Shown here one piece after another: positions 1 through 6,253 of a stretch of DNA of 6,253 bases. Every line of letters starts with the position of its first letter. Position 1 is the first letter of the stretch. The translations under genes were made by a program, and so were the position numbers. Source of the DNA: Holophaga sp. GTDB taxonomy: Bacteria; Acidobacteriota; Holophagae; Holophagales; Holophagaceae. The DNA is taken from positions 1 through 6,253 of the forward strand of contig JARLGP010000189.1 of assembly GCA_031292735.1 (NCBI GenBank). The letters run 5' to 3'. The notes beneath the pieces were generated by a model. The model did no database searches. It worked only from the letters and a program-made list of their open reading frames with translations, and was not told the DNA's origin.

Positions 1-492
1 GCCGCGCCACGCCCGGCCGCTCCCGCGCCGCCCCGGCCCGCCCATCAGTCGGCCCCCATCCCGCCCCCGCCCCCGCCCGTCCAGGCCGCGCCCGAGGCCC
101 GGCCGGCGCTGAAGCCGCTCCAGAACCCCGGCGACCTGGAGTCGTTGCGCAGGGCCTGCGCAGAGGCCCTGAAGCAGGCCCCCGGCGGGCTGCCGCGCAC
201 CCTGGGCGCGCTGCCGCACATGGCCACCAGCCTCAGGTTCGAGGGCGGCATCCTGCATTGGCTGTTCCCACCCAACGTCCGCAACACCGTCCAGGACCTG
301 GAACAGGCCCAGGCCAACCCGCACCTGCTGGAAGCGCTGCGCCAGGTGCTGCCGGGCCTGACCCGGCTGGAGATCACCTTCGATGCGGACAACAAGCCGC
401 GTCCGGAGGACGCCCTGCGCGCCGACCCGGCCTTCCAGCGCCTGCTGGCCGACACCGGCGGGGAGATCGTGGACATCCGGCAGGTGGAATAG
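1..492 (+). CDS. dnaX: DNA polymerase III subunit gamma/tau, C-terminal fragment (5' end outside window)
   Basis: The frame is open from the left edge to a TAG at 490-492, giving 163 residues of a longer protein. Local residues 1-48 form an Ala/Pro-rich linker that includes six consecutive prolines encoded by a C-rich run near 61-79. A compact alpha/beta domain follows, with a segment MATSLRFEGGILHWLFPP, an amphipathic helix (EALRQVLPG), a strand (TRLEITFDAD) and the ending TGGEIVDIRQVE. A Pro-rich linker followed by a small domain ending in 'GGEhhDhR' is what I expect at the C-terminus of many bacterial tau subunits. In that family tau is the clamp-loader ATPase that also contacts the polymerase alpha subunit and the DnaB helicase. 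The ATPase domain is not in the window, so the call rests on tail resemblance alone. A TTG at 145 is an internal codon, not the start. The downstream neighbour is convergent, so the dnaX-ybaB-recR order common elsewhere is not seen here. Confidence 0.68.
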   Translation, partial: AAPRPAAPAPPRPAHQSAPIPPPPPPVQAAPEARPALKPLQNPGDLESLRRACAEALKQAPGGLPRTLGALPHMATSLRFEGGILHWLFPPNVRNTVQDLEQAQANPHLLEALRQVLPGLTRLEITFDADNKPRPEDALRADPAFQRLLADTGGEIVDIRQVE

Positions 493-512
493 GGAGCGGG
501 GAGGGCCGGCGC

Positions 513-1385
513 TCAGATCCGCTTCAGCTGGGCGATGGCGGCGGCCAGATCGGTGCGCATGGCCGCCGGGCTGCCGGCCCGGTGGGACGCGCCGTGGCCC
601 GGCAGCACCCAGCTGAAGTCGTACTCCAGCAGGCGCTCCAGGCTCTTGAGCTGGGTGGGCCAGTGGTGCCAGCAGTGCGCCCTGGAGGCTGAAAGCCTGC
701 CCATGCGCGGATCCCACCACAGGTGGTCGCCGCTGAACAGGAACTTTTTCCGATAGAGCAGGCAGGCGCTGCCGGCGGTGTGGCCGGGGGTGGGGATGAA
801 CAGCAGGTCCGGCGCCAGCTGGATGGGCTGGTCGCCCTCCACGGGCTGCTCCACCCCGGCGGTGGCCTCGGCCAGATCGGCCCGGTGCAGCACCCGCCGG
901 CAATGGAAGCGCTCCCGGAAGCGGGCGTGGTCGGCCACGTCGTCCTGGTGGGAAAGCACCATCAGGTCCACGCCGCCCATCTGTTCCAGCCGCTTCAGCA
1001 GGGCCGGCACCGCCCGGGGGGAATCCACCAGCACGTTGCCGCCCGGCCGCTGGATGAAATAGCTCCAGGCCCCGTAGCTCTGCTCCGAGGTGAAGCCGCA
1101 AAAGGAGACCTCCTCCTCGATGGGATCCGGGAACCCTTCCCGGGCCTCCAGGAGGCCTTCGGTGCGGTCGGTGCCGATGGACCCGGTGGGGCAGGCCAGC
1201 AGGGCCTTGAGCGCGTGGAACCGGTCCGAGGGGCCCTCCGGCTGGCGATACACCCGGCTGTGGCCCCCCGCCTCCCGGAACACCCAGGGCAGGTATTCGT
1301 AGCAGGTGCCGCAATCGATGCAGCTCGTGTCCACGAAGAAGGAGCCGGGAAGGTTGTCGGGGTGGCTTTTGGAGCGCTGAGCCAT
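513..1385 (-). CDS. 4Fe-4S ferredoxin-like / metallo-beta-lactamase fold fusion hydrolase
   Basis: This encodes 290 residues. The N-terminus carries a ferredoxin-like cluster motif C22-x2-C25-x2-C28 with C65-Pro66 supplying the fourth cysteine, as in a single 4Fe-4S ferredoxin. From about residue 95 an MBL-fold hydrolase begins. Visible metal-site elements are H146, D148, D149, D152 and H153 in LSHQDDVADH, then H202 in TPGHTAGS, D220 in SGDH and H264 in LPGHG. The first motif departs from the classical HxHxDH: the second His is Asp and the spacing is two residues longer. I recall the same HxDDxxDH pattern in ferredoxin-containing MBL proteins of cyanobacteria and plants, so it is probably a family trait. 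No signal peptide or membrane segment is seen, so it is likely cytoplasmic. The substrate is unknown; MBL relatives include thioesterases, glyoxalase II-like enzymes and oxidoreductases. The ATG at 1385 is chosen because GAGG lies 8 nt upstream and the ferredoxin domain starts directly after it. The frame stays open further upstream only because it runs antisense to the VIT gene. Confidence 0.88.
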   Translation of the reverse strand: MAQRSKSHPDNLPGSFFVDTSCIDCGTCYEYLPWVFREAGGHSRVYRQPEGPSDRFHALKALLACPTGSIGTDRTEGLLEAREGFPDPIEEEVSFCGFTSEQSYGAWSYFIQRPGGNVLVDSPRAVPALLKRLEQMGGVDLMVLSHQDDVADHARFRERFHCRRVLHRADLAEATAGVEQPVEGDQPIQLAPDLLFIPTPGHTAGSACLLYRKKFLFSGDHLWWDPRMGRLSASRAHCWHHWPTQLKSLERLLEYDFSWVLPGHGASHRAGSPAAMRTDLAAAIAQLKRI

Positions 1386-1393
1386 GGTCAGGG

Positions 1394-1397
1394 CCTC
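1394..1397 (-). promoter_or_regulatory. Ribosome-binding site of the Fe-S/MBL gene
   Basis: Read on the minus strand, GAGG stands 8 nt before the ATG at 1385. It supports this start over the much longer open frame that continues upstream. Confidence 0.55.
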
Positions 1398-1473
1398 GCT
1401 AGCAACCAAGATAGAGGCCCGGGACGGTGGCCGCCACAAAAAGGGTTCGCCGGGCCATGCTCCAACGGCCACG

Positions 1474-1502
1474 TTGACAGCCCACCTTGCGTTGGCAATG
1501 AT
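1474..1502 (+). promoter_or_regulatory. Candidate sigma-70-type promoter for the VIT transporter
   Basis: A perfect TTGACA hexamer at 1474-1479 is followed after 17 bp by AATGAT at 1497-1502, which matches four of six -10 consensus bases. It lies in the 123-bp divergent region between the Fe-S/MBL gene and the VIT gene. Transcription would begin at about 1509, the proposed GTG start codon itself. The -10 element is weak and the organism's sigma preferences are unknown, so this is only a candidate. I found no convincing promoter for the minus-strand gene in the same region. Confidence 0.3.
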
Positions 1503-1508
1503 GAGACT

Positions 1509-2228
1509 GTGATAAATTCGAGATCCGCCCAGATCCTCTCCCACCACGAAACCCACGCCACCGGACGGGAGGGCTGGCTGCGCGCCGCGGTGCTGGGCGC
1601 CGACGACGGCCTGGTCTCCACCGCCAGCCTGATGATCGGCATCGCCGCCAGCTCGGCGTCCCGGAACACCATCCTCATCGCCGGGCTGGCCGGGCTGGTG
1701 GCGGGCGCCCTGTCCATGGCCGCCGGGGAGTACGTGTCGGTGAGTTCCCAGCGGGACACCGAGGATGCCAACATCGCCCAGGAAATGCGGGAACTGGAGG
1801 CCGATCCCAAGGACGAACTGCGGGAGCTGGCCCAGATCTACGAACAGCGGGGCCTGGATCCGGTGCTGGCGCTGGAGGTGGCCCGGCAGCTCAGCGGGCA
1901 CGACGTGCTGGAAGCCCACATGCGCGACGAGCTCGGCCTGAGCGAGGCCACCCGGGCCCGGCCGCTCCAGGCCGCCGTGGTGTCCGCCGGCAGCTTCGCG
2001 GTGGCGGCCCTGGTGCCCATCGCGGCCCTGCTGCTCTGCCCCGCCCGCCTGCGGCTGCCCGTCATCGCCCTGGCCGCCCTGGCCGGGCTGGGGCTGCTGG
2101 GCGTGGTGGGCGGGCATCTGGGCAAGGCCAGCAAGGGGCGGGCGGCGCTGCGGGTGCTGCTGGGCGGCGGGCTGGCCATGGCCGGCAGCGCCCTGATCGG
2201 GCGCATGCTGGGAGTGCTGGGGATCTGA
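1509..2228 (+). CDS. VIT1/CCC1-family iron/manganese transporter
   Basis: This encodes 239 residues from a GTG start, close to the usual 230-240 for bacterial VIT proteins. The N-terminal segment EGWLRAAVLGADDGLVSTAS (about 21-40) is the family hallmark. Predicted membrane segments lie near residues 27-48, 52-76, 155-177, 183-203 and 212-237, giving the expected five helices. D33 in TM1 and M70 in SMAAGEY of TM2 fall where EgVIT1, the crystallised plant homologue, has its pathway residues Asp43 and Met80 (from memory). The cytosolic loop between TM2 and TM3 carries E92, E95, E103 and E106 with the same 3- and 11-residue spacing as the EgVIT1 metal-binding glutamates, plus E141. The expected role is proton-coupled export of Fe2+ or Mn2+ from the cytosol. 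No ATG or TTG start is in frame near the conserved N-terminus, so GTG 1509 is the best choice. No good Shine-Dalgarno precedes it; GATGAG at 1500-1505 is weak and only 3 nt away. The gene is divergent from the Fe-S/MBL gene. Confidence 0.9.
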   Translation: MINSRSAQILSHHETHATGREGWLRAAVLGADDGLVSTASLMIGIAASSASRNTILIAGLAGLVAGALSMAAGEYVSVSSQRDTEDANIAQEMRELEADPKDELRELAQIYEQRGLDPVLALEVARQLSGHDVLEAHMRDELGLSEATRARPLQAAVVSAGSFAVAALVPIAALLLCPARLRLPVIALAALAGLGLLGVVGGHLGKASKGRAALRVLLGGGLAMAGSALIGRMLGVLGI

Positions 2229-2232
2229 GCGG

Positions 2233-3567
2233 TCAGGAGCGCCCGGAAACCGTGCGCACCGCGGCGGCGATGGCCCGGAACACCACCGGGATCTGCTCCT
2301 CGGTCAGGCAGGAGAAGGCCACCCGCAGGTTGGTCGGGCCCAGGGCGATGGTGCCCACCCCGTGCTGGTCCAGCAGGTGCAGCCGGACCGTTTCGGCGTC
2401 GGCGCCCTTGAGCCGCAGGCACATGAAGTAGCCGCTGTTGTAGGGATACACGTCCCAGCAGTCCTGGTATTCCGGCCGCCGGCACTCCACGCCGGTCGCC
2501 GCGGCCCGCACCCGCAGCAGCTCGATCTTTTCGCTCTGCTGACGGTGGAACTCGGGATCCTTCAAGGCCTTGAGCAGGACCGCCTGGCCGGAGCGGGTGA
2601 CGTTGGAGATCACCGAGCGGATCACGCCGGCGGCCTTGTCCTCCAGGGCCTTGTAGACGGCGGCGGTGCCGTTCTTCACCCCGAAGGTGATGAAGCCCAC
2701 CCGCAGGCCCCAGAAGAACGCCTCCTTGGTGCCGCCGTCCACCTTCACGGCCAGCAGGTTGGGATGGGCCTGGGCCAGCAGGCCGAACAGGGATTCCCGG
2801 TCGCAGGCGTCGTCGAAGAACATGCCGTAGTAGGCGTCGTCGCACACCACCACCAGCCGGGTGCCGGCCGCGGCGGCCCGGGTGAGCGCGGCCACGATGG
2901 CCAGCGCCTCGGGCCGGGTGGGGGTGTAGCCCGAAGGGTTGTTGGGGAAGTTGAGCGAAACCACCAGCTTCCGGCCGGCGCGCTGCTCGAGGGCCTGGCT
3001 GAAGCCGGCCAAGTTGAAGCCGGTGAGCTGCGGATCGAAGAAGGGGAAGCAGGAGATGTGGGCGCCCAGGCGGGTTTCCCAGGCCAGGTTGTAGTTCTCC
3101 CACATCAGGTCGCTGGAGAGCACTTCGTCATCCGGGTCCAGGAACAGTTCGCCCACCACCGACAGGCCGTGGGTGAGGGCGTTAGTGACCACCGGGTTGG
3201 ACACCGGGTGGGCGCCCAGGGACGGGGTCTGCTCCCGCTGTTTGGCGGCCCAGGCCCGGCGCAGTTCGGGCATGCCGTAGCTGGGGGCGTAGTCGAACAC
3301 CTCGGACGGGGTCAGGCCGGTGAAGTAGCGGTACACGCAGTCCAGGTGCATGGGCTCGCTGTGCTCCACCGCGATGCCGATGGTGGCGTTGGCCACCTTG
3401 GCCTGTCGTTTGGCTTCCCCGCCCTGGGCCAGGATGCCCTTGGCCGGGAAGAAGAACCGCTTGCCCCGCTCGCTGAGCAGGTCGAACAGTGCCGGGCAGT
3501 CGGCGCGGATGGCATCATTGGCGGCTTCGGCCAGGGGATTGGGTACGGTCGCCCATGTGACGGTCAT
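2233..3567 (-). CDS. PLP-dependent aminotransferase, class I/II (fold type I)
   Basis: This encodes 444 residues, within the usual range for the family. The PLP-site residues can be placed by analogy with aspartate aminotransferase: N210 in NFPNNPSG, D243 and Y246 in CDDAYYG, the Schiff-base lysine K281 in DGGTKEAF, R289 eight residues later in GLRVG, and the substrate-carboxylate arginine R415 in NLRVAFS. The protein should therefore be an active cytoplasmic transaminase or a close relative. The N-terminal portion (about 36-85), with FFFPAKGILAQGGEAK and NATIGIA, looks like a less-studied subfamily rather than AspC, AlaA or HisC. I cannot name the amino donor or acceptor and give no gene symbol. 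The ATG at 3567 is strongly supported by AAGGAGG five bases upstream. It follows glyS by 74 bp on the same strand, so it may belong to the glyQS transcript. Its stop is 4 bp from that of the convergent VIT gene. Confidence 0.93.
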   Translation of the reverse strand: MTVTWATVPNPLAEAANDAIRADCPALFDLLSERGKRFFFPAKGILAQGGEAKRQAKVANATIGIAVEHSEPMHLDCVYRYFTGLTPSEVFDYAPSYGMPELRRAWAAKQREQTPSLGAHPVSNPVVTNALTHGLSVVGELFLDPDDEVLSSDLMWENYNLAWETRLGAHISCFPFFDPQLTGFNLAGFSQALEQRAGRKLVVSLNFPNNPSGYTPTRPEALAIVAALTRAAAAGTRLVVVCDDAYYGMFFDDACDRESLFGLLAQAHPNLLAVKVDGGTKEAFFWGLRVGFITFGVKNGTAAVYKALEDKAAGVIRSVISNVTRSGQAVLLKALKDPEFHRQQSEKIELLRVRAAATGVECRRPEYQDCWDVYPYNSGYFMCLRLKGADAETVRLHLLDQHGVGTIALGPTNLRVAFSCLTEEQIPVVFRAIAAAVRTVSGRS

Positions 3568-3572
3568 GGTTC

Positions 3573-3579
3573 CCTCCTT
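3573..3579 (-). promoter_or_regulatory. Consensus Shine-Dalgarno of the aminotransferase
   Basis: The minus strand reads AAGGAGG followed by GAACC and then the ATG at 3567. This is a full match to the anti-Shine-Dalgarno core at good spacing and fixes the start codon. Confidence 0.85.
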
Positions 3580-3593
3580 CGCAGGTGTTCCTA

Positions 3594-3599
3594 ATTATT
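3594..3599 (-). promoter_or_regulatory. Possible -10 element before the aminotransferase
   Basis: AATAAT on the minus strand matches five of six -10 consensus bases. It sits in a distinctly AT-rich patch (about 3588-3625) between glyS and the aminotransferase. A start of transcription near 3587 would give a leader of about 20 nt containing the Shine-Dalgarno. No -35 hexamer is found at 16-18 bp, so this is weak support for an internal promoter. Confidence 0.25.
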
Positions 3600-3641
3600 G
3601 GTAACAGCCTTTCGCGTTTTGTGCGAATCGTCCGGCGGCCT

Positions 3642-5705
3642 TCACTGCCAGAGGCTGAAATCCGCCACCCGCAGGAAGGCCCCCTGCAGCCGGCGCAGCA
3701 GGGCCAGGCGGGCCGCCCGCAGGGGGCGGTCCTCGCACTTCACCATCACCGCGCTGAAGAACGCCTCCAGCGGCCCGGCCAGTTCGGCCAGGTCGTTCAG
3801 CAGCCGGTCCTGCCCGGCCTCGGTCTCCAGCCGGCCCAGGCGGGCCGCCAGGGTCTTCTCCTCGGGCTCCTGGAGCCGTTCGGGCACCAGGGCCTCCCCG
3901 GCGGCCTCGTCCTTGAGGATGTTGCCGATGCGCTTGGCGCTCTGGGCCAGGCTCTGGAACCGGGGGTCGTCGGCGAAGGCGGAAAGGGCCTCGCAGCGGG
4001 CCTTCAGGTCCACCAGGTCGGTCCATCCGGCGGCCAGGGCCGCCCGGCGCACCGGGCCGGGATAGCCGGCCTGCTCCAGCTGGTGGGCCACCCGGTCGCG
4101 GAAGAAGGTTTCCAGGGCATCCAGCGTGTCCTTGGCGGGACGGGTGGCGCGCTCGCCGATCCCCTCCAGGGCCAGGGCGGCGATGGCCATGGGGTTGAGG
4201 TTCCAGCCCCGCTCGAACAGGATGCGGACGATGCCCTGGCCGGCCCGGCGCAGGGCCAGCGGGTCCTTGGAGCCGGTGGGGATCTGGCCGATGGCGAAGC
4301 ATCCGGCCACGGTGTCCAGCTTGTCGGCGATGGCCAGGATGCCGCCCAGGCTGGTGGCGGGGATCGGGCTGTCGGCGGACAGCGGCTGGTAGTGCTCCTT
4401 CACCGCCATCCACACCTTCTCGTGGGCCTTTTCCCGCTTCAGGTATTCGCCGCCCATGACCCCCTGCAGTTCGGGGAACTCGCCCACCATGAGGGTCACC
4501 AGGTCGCACTTGCAGGCCTGGGCCACCAGTCGGCCGTCGGTGCCGTCCAGGCCCAGGCTGGAGGCCATGGCGCTGGACAGCGCGGCGATGCGCTGGGTCT
4601 TGTCGTAGTAGCTGCCCAGCTCCCGCTGGAAGGTGAGGTGCTTGAGCTTTTCCAGCCGGTCCAGGAGCGGCTGCTTGCGGTCCTCGTCGAAGAAGAAGCG
4701 GGCGTCGTAGAGCCGCGCCCGGAGCACCCACTCGTTGCCGCTCTTGAGGAAGCCGTCCGGATCGTCCGGGCGGTTGGCGCCGGTGAGGAAGGCCGGCAGC
4801 AGTTCGCCCGCCGCGTTCTCCACGCAGAAGGCCTTCTGGTGCTCGGCCAGGGAGGTCACCAGGACCTCCTTGGGCAGGGTCAGGAAGGATTCCGGGAAGG
4901 CGCCGGCGATGATGGTGGGGTATTCCACGATCTCGGCCAGGGTGTCCAGCAGGTGTTCGTCGGGCACCACCCGGCCCCCGGCCGCGGCGGCCAGGGTGGT
5001 GAGCTGGCGGGCCAGCCGGGCGCGGCGCTCGCCGCAGTCGACCACGATGCCGGCCCGCTCCAGGGTCTCCTCGTAGGCTTCGGGGCGGGGCACGGTCACC
5101 GGGCCGGGATGGTCCATGTGGAACAGGCGGTGGCCCCAGGTGGTGCTGCCGGAATGCACCCCGTCCAGGGTGAAGGGCACCACCTGGTCGCCGAACAGGC
5201 AGAGCAGGTTGCGGATCGGCCGCACGAAATGGAATTCGCTGGAGCCCCAGCGCATGGCCTTGGGCACGTGCAGCGAGGCCACCAGCCTGGGCAGGGCTTC
5301 GGCCAGCAGGTCCACGGTGGGCCGGCCCTTGCGCACCAGGGTCACCACCGCCACCGGCTCCTTCTTGCCCGCCGGCTGCTCGAAGCGCACCTGGTCGAAG
5401 GCGACGCCCCACTTCTCGGCGAACTTCAGGCCGGTCTGGGTGGGCGCGCCCTGGGCGTCCAGGCACATGCGCCGGGGCGGGCCCACCTGGGTGTCGGTCT
5501 GGTCGGCCTGGGTCACGGGCAGGCCCTGGATCCGCCAGGCCAGCTTGCGGGGCGAATAGAACCGCTCGCCGTCCAGCTCGGCCTTGAGCTGTTCCCGGAT
5601 GAAGGCGCGGACGCCCTCCATGAACTCGTCGGTGAGGGGCGCCAGGAAGCGGGCGGGAATCTCCTCGCAGTGGATCTCCAGCAGCAGGGTGCGGGTGTCG
5701 CTCAT
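3642..5705 (-). CDS. glyS: Glycine--tRNA ligase beta subunit
   Basis: This encodes 687 residues, very near the E. coli length of 689. In the alpha2beta2 enzyme, GlyS recognises and binds tRNA-Gly while GlyQ carries the class II catalytic core. The protein opens with LLLEIHCEEIPARFL, the family's LLLEIGTEELP-type start. The region around 395-490 holds the most typical sequence: CKCDLVTLMVGEFPELQGVMG, then LAIADKLDT and TGSKDPLALRRAG, which belong to the HD-like middle domain. The C-terminal part (about 590-685), with KRIGNIL, FFSAVMV and VADFSLWQ, is the DALR-type anticodon-binding domain. No frameshift or truncation is visible. The ATG at 5705 overlaps the glyQ stop by four bases (ATGA), and GAGGGGGTGA inside the end of glyQ can serve as the ribosome-binding site. 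This points to translational coupling and balanced subunit synthesis. Confidence 0.98.
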   Translation of the reverse strand: MSDTRTLLLEIHCEEIPARFLAPLTDEFMEGVRAFIREQLKAELDGERFYSPRKLAWRIQGLPVTQADQTDTQVGPPRRMCLDAQGAPTQTGLKFAEKWGVAFDQVRFEQPAGKKEPVAVVTLVRKGRPTVDLLAEALPRLVASLHVPKAMRWGSSEFHFVRPIRNLLCLFGDQVVPFTLDGVHSGSTTWGHRLFHMDHPGPVTVPRPEAYEETLERAGIVVDCGERRARLARQLTTLAAAAGGRVVPDEHLLDTLAEIVEYPTIIAGAFPESFLTLPKEVLVTSLAEHQKAFCVENAAGELLPAFLTGANRPDDPDGFLKSGNEWVLRARLYDARFFFDEDRKQPLLDRLEKLKHLTFQRELGSYYDKTQRIAALSSAMASSLGLDGTDGRLVAQACKCDLVTLMVGEFPELQGVMGGEYLKREKAHEKVWMAVKEHYQPLSADSPIPATSLGGILAIADKLDTVAGCFAIGQIPTGSKDPLALRRAGQGIVRILFERGWNLNPMAIAALALEGIGERATRPAKDTLDALETFFRDRVAHQLEQAGYPGPVRRAALAAGWTDLVDLKARCEALSAFADDPRFQSLAQSAKRIGNILKDEAAGEALVPERLQEPEEKTLAARLGRLETEAGQDRLLNDLAELAGPLEAFFSAVMVKCEDRPLRAARLALLRRLQGAFLRVADFSLWQ

Positions 5706-6253
5706 GCCGTCACCCCCTCGGCCCTGGCCGCCGCTTGCGTGGCCTGTTCCTCCTCGTCGTGGGCCACGTAGGCCCGGGCGCAGGCGCAGGCCAGGTCGCG
5801 GACCCGCTTGATGATGCCGGGCCGCTCGGTGGTGGAAACGGCGCCCCGGGCGTCCAGGACGTTGAAGGTGTGGCTCATCTTGAGCGCCTGCTCGTAGCCG
5901 GAACGGAAGTGCCCGTGGTCGTTGAGCAGCCGGTGGCCTTCCCGCTCGAAGGCCTCCAGCAGCCGCCAGTGCAGGTCCAGGTCGGCGTGCTCGAAGCTGT
6001 AGGCGCTCAGTTCATACTCCTCCCGCTGGCGCACGGCGCGGTAGCTCACCGGGAACACGCCGTCGTCGGTCTTCACCTCGCCCCAGGTGAGGTCGAAGAT
6101 GTTGTCGATGCCCGTGAGGAACATGCAGAGGCGCTCGATGCCGTAGGTGATCTCGGCCGACACCGGCCGGCAGTCCATGCCGGCCACCTGCTGGAAGTAG
6201 GTGAACTGGCTGATCTCCATGCCGTCCAGCATCACCTGCCAGCCCACGCCCCA
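5702..6253 (-). CDS. glyQ: Glycine--tRNA ligase alpha subunit, C-terminal part (5' end outside window)
   Basis: The window holds the last 183 residues; E. coli GlyQ has 303, so about 115-120 N-terminal residues lie beyond the right edge. The visible part begins [19 protein letters not shown] and continues with [13 protein letters not shown], closely matching the GlyQ core ([22 protein letters not shown] in E. coli style). [13 protein letters not shown] contains the class II motif 3 arginine (G-I-E-R) that contacts ATP. The segment ending [18 protein letters not shown] and the helix after it are also typical. GlyQ forms glycyl-adenylate and, with GlyS, charges tRNA-Gly in the cytosol. A GTG at 6247 lies inside the conserved core and is not the start. 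The stop TGA overlaps the glyS start, making this the upstream gene of the operon; the promoter is outside the window. Confidence 0.98.
   Translation of the reverse strand, partial: [183 protein letters not shown]

Noticed and set aside
61..79. C-rich tandem-like run (CCGCC repeats) considered as a repeat element.
   Set aside because: It simply encodes the polyproline stretch of the DnaX linker and does not recur elsewhere in the window.
494..514. Inverted repeat GAGCG / CGCTC between dnaX and the MBL gene considered as a bidirectional terminator.
   Set aside because: It is a 5-bp stem with an 11-nt loop and no T-run, no more than expected by chance at this GC content.
723..1508. In-frame upstream extension of the VIT frame, giving a 501-codon open frame.
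   Set aside because: This part is antisense to the clear ferredoxin-MBL gene and has no family resemblance. The VIT homology begins just after the GTG at 1509.
1494..1512. Possible Fur box before the VIT gene, in the GGCAATGATGAGACTGTGA region.
   Set aside because: Only 9 of 19 positions match the consensus and the right half is essentially absent, so it is not supportable.
1386..2117. Upstream extension of the ferredoxin-MBL frame to 534 codons.
   Set aside because: It runs antisense to the VIT transporter and is low-complexity. The ATG at 1385 has a ribosome-binding site and directly precedes the ferredoxin motif.
2362..3594. A 410-codon plus-strand open frame opposite the aminotransferase.
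   Set aside because: It shows the same Gly/Gln/Val/His-rich shadow composition and no motif. The minus strand carries all the PLP-site residues of an aminotransferase.
3609..3625. Small hairpin between glyS and the aminotransferase (TTCGC / GCGAA, 7-nt loop) considered as a terminator.
   Set aside because: The stem is only 5 bp and no T-tract follows on either strand.
3585..5771. A 728-codon plus-strand open frame antisense to glyS and part of glyQ.
   Set aside because: The translation is low-complexity (Gly, Gln, Ala, His, Leu-rich) with no recognisable domain, whereas the opposite strand encodes an unmistakable GlyS. Long antisense open frames are common at high GC.

Overview
This is a GC-rich chromosomal window, roughly 70% G+C by eye, with tightly packed housekeeping and metabolic genes. 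I see no mobile element, RNA gene, CRISPR array or phage gene. Glycyl-tRNA synthetase is of the split bacterial type (separate alpha and beta subunits, glyQ and glyS), which argues against Actinobacteria, as these use a single-chain enzyme. The high GC together with the style of the proteins suggests a Gram-negative lineage such as Acidobacteriota (Holophaga/Geothrix-like) or a deltaproteobacterium-like group. That placement is a low-confidence inference.

Layout, left to right. (1) 1-492, plus: C-terminal part of a DnaX-like DNA polymerase III gamma/tau subunit, open at the left edge. (2) 513-1385, minus: a 290-residue protein joining an N-terminal 4Fe-4S ferredoxin-like segment to a metallo-beta-lactamase (MBL) fold hydrolase. 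(3) 1386-1508: a 123-bp divergent intergenic region. (4) 1509-2228, plus: a VIT1/CCC1-family iron/manganese transporter with a GTG start. (5) 2233-3567, minus: a fold-type I PLP-dependent aminotransferase with all key residues present. (6) 3642-5705, minus: glyS, complete. (7) 5702-6253, minus: glyQ, open at the right edge.

glyQ and glyS overlap by four bases (ATGA) and form a translationally coupled operon. The aminotransferase lies 74 bp downstream on the same strand with a consensus ribosome-binding site, and may be read through from glyQS or from its own weak AT-rich promoter. The Fe-S/MBL protein and the VIT transporter are divergently transcribed from one short region, so shared regulation is possible. 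The two convergent gene ends (492/513 and 2228/2233) are only 20 and 4 bp apart, with no recognisable terminator between them.

Most of the window is ordinary. The points most worth a second look are the altered metal-binding motif in the Fe-S/MBL protein, the possibly leaderless GTG start of the VIT transporter, and the aminotransferase next to glyQS, whose substrate is unknown. I found no convincing evidence of an undescribed multi-gene system. The very long antisense open frames look like by-products of high GC.
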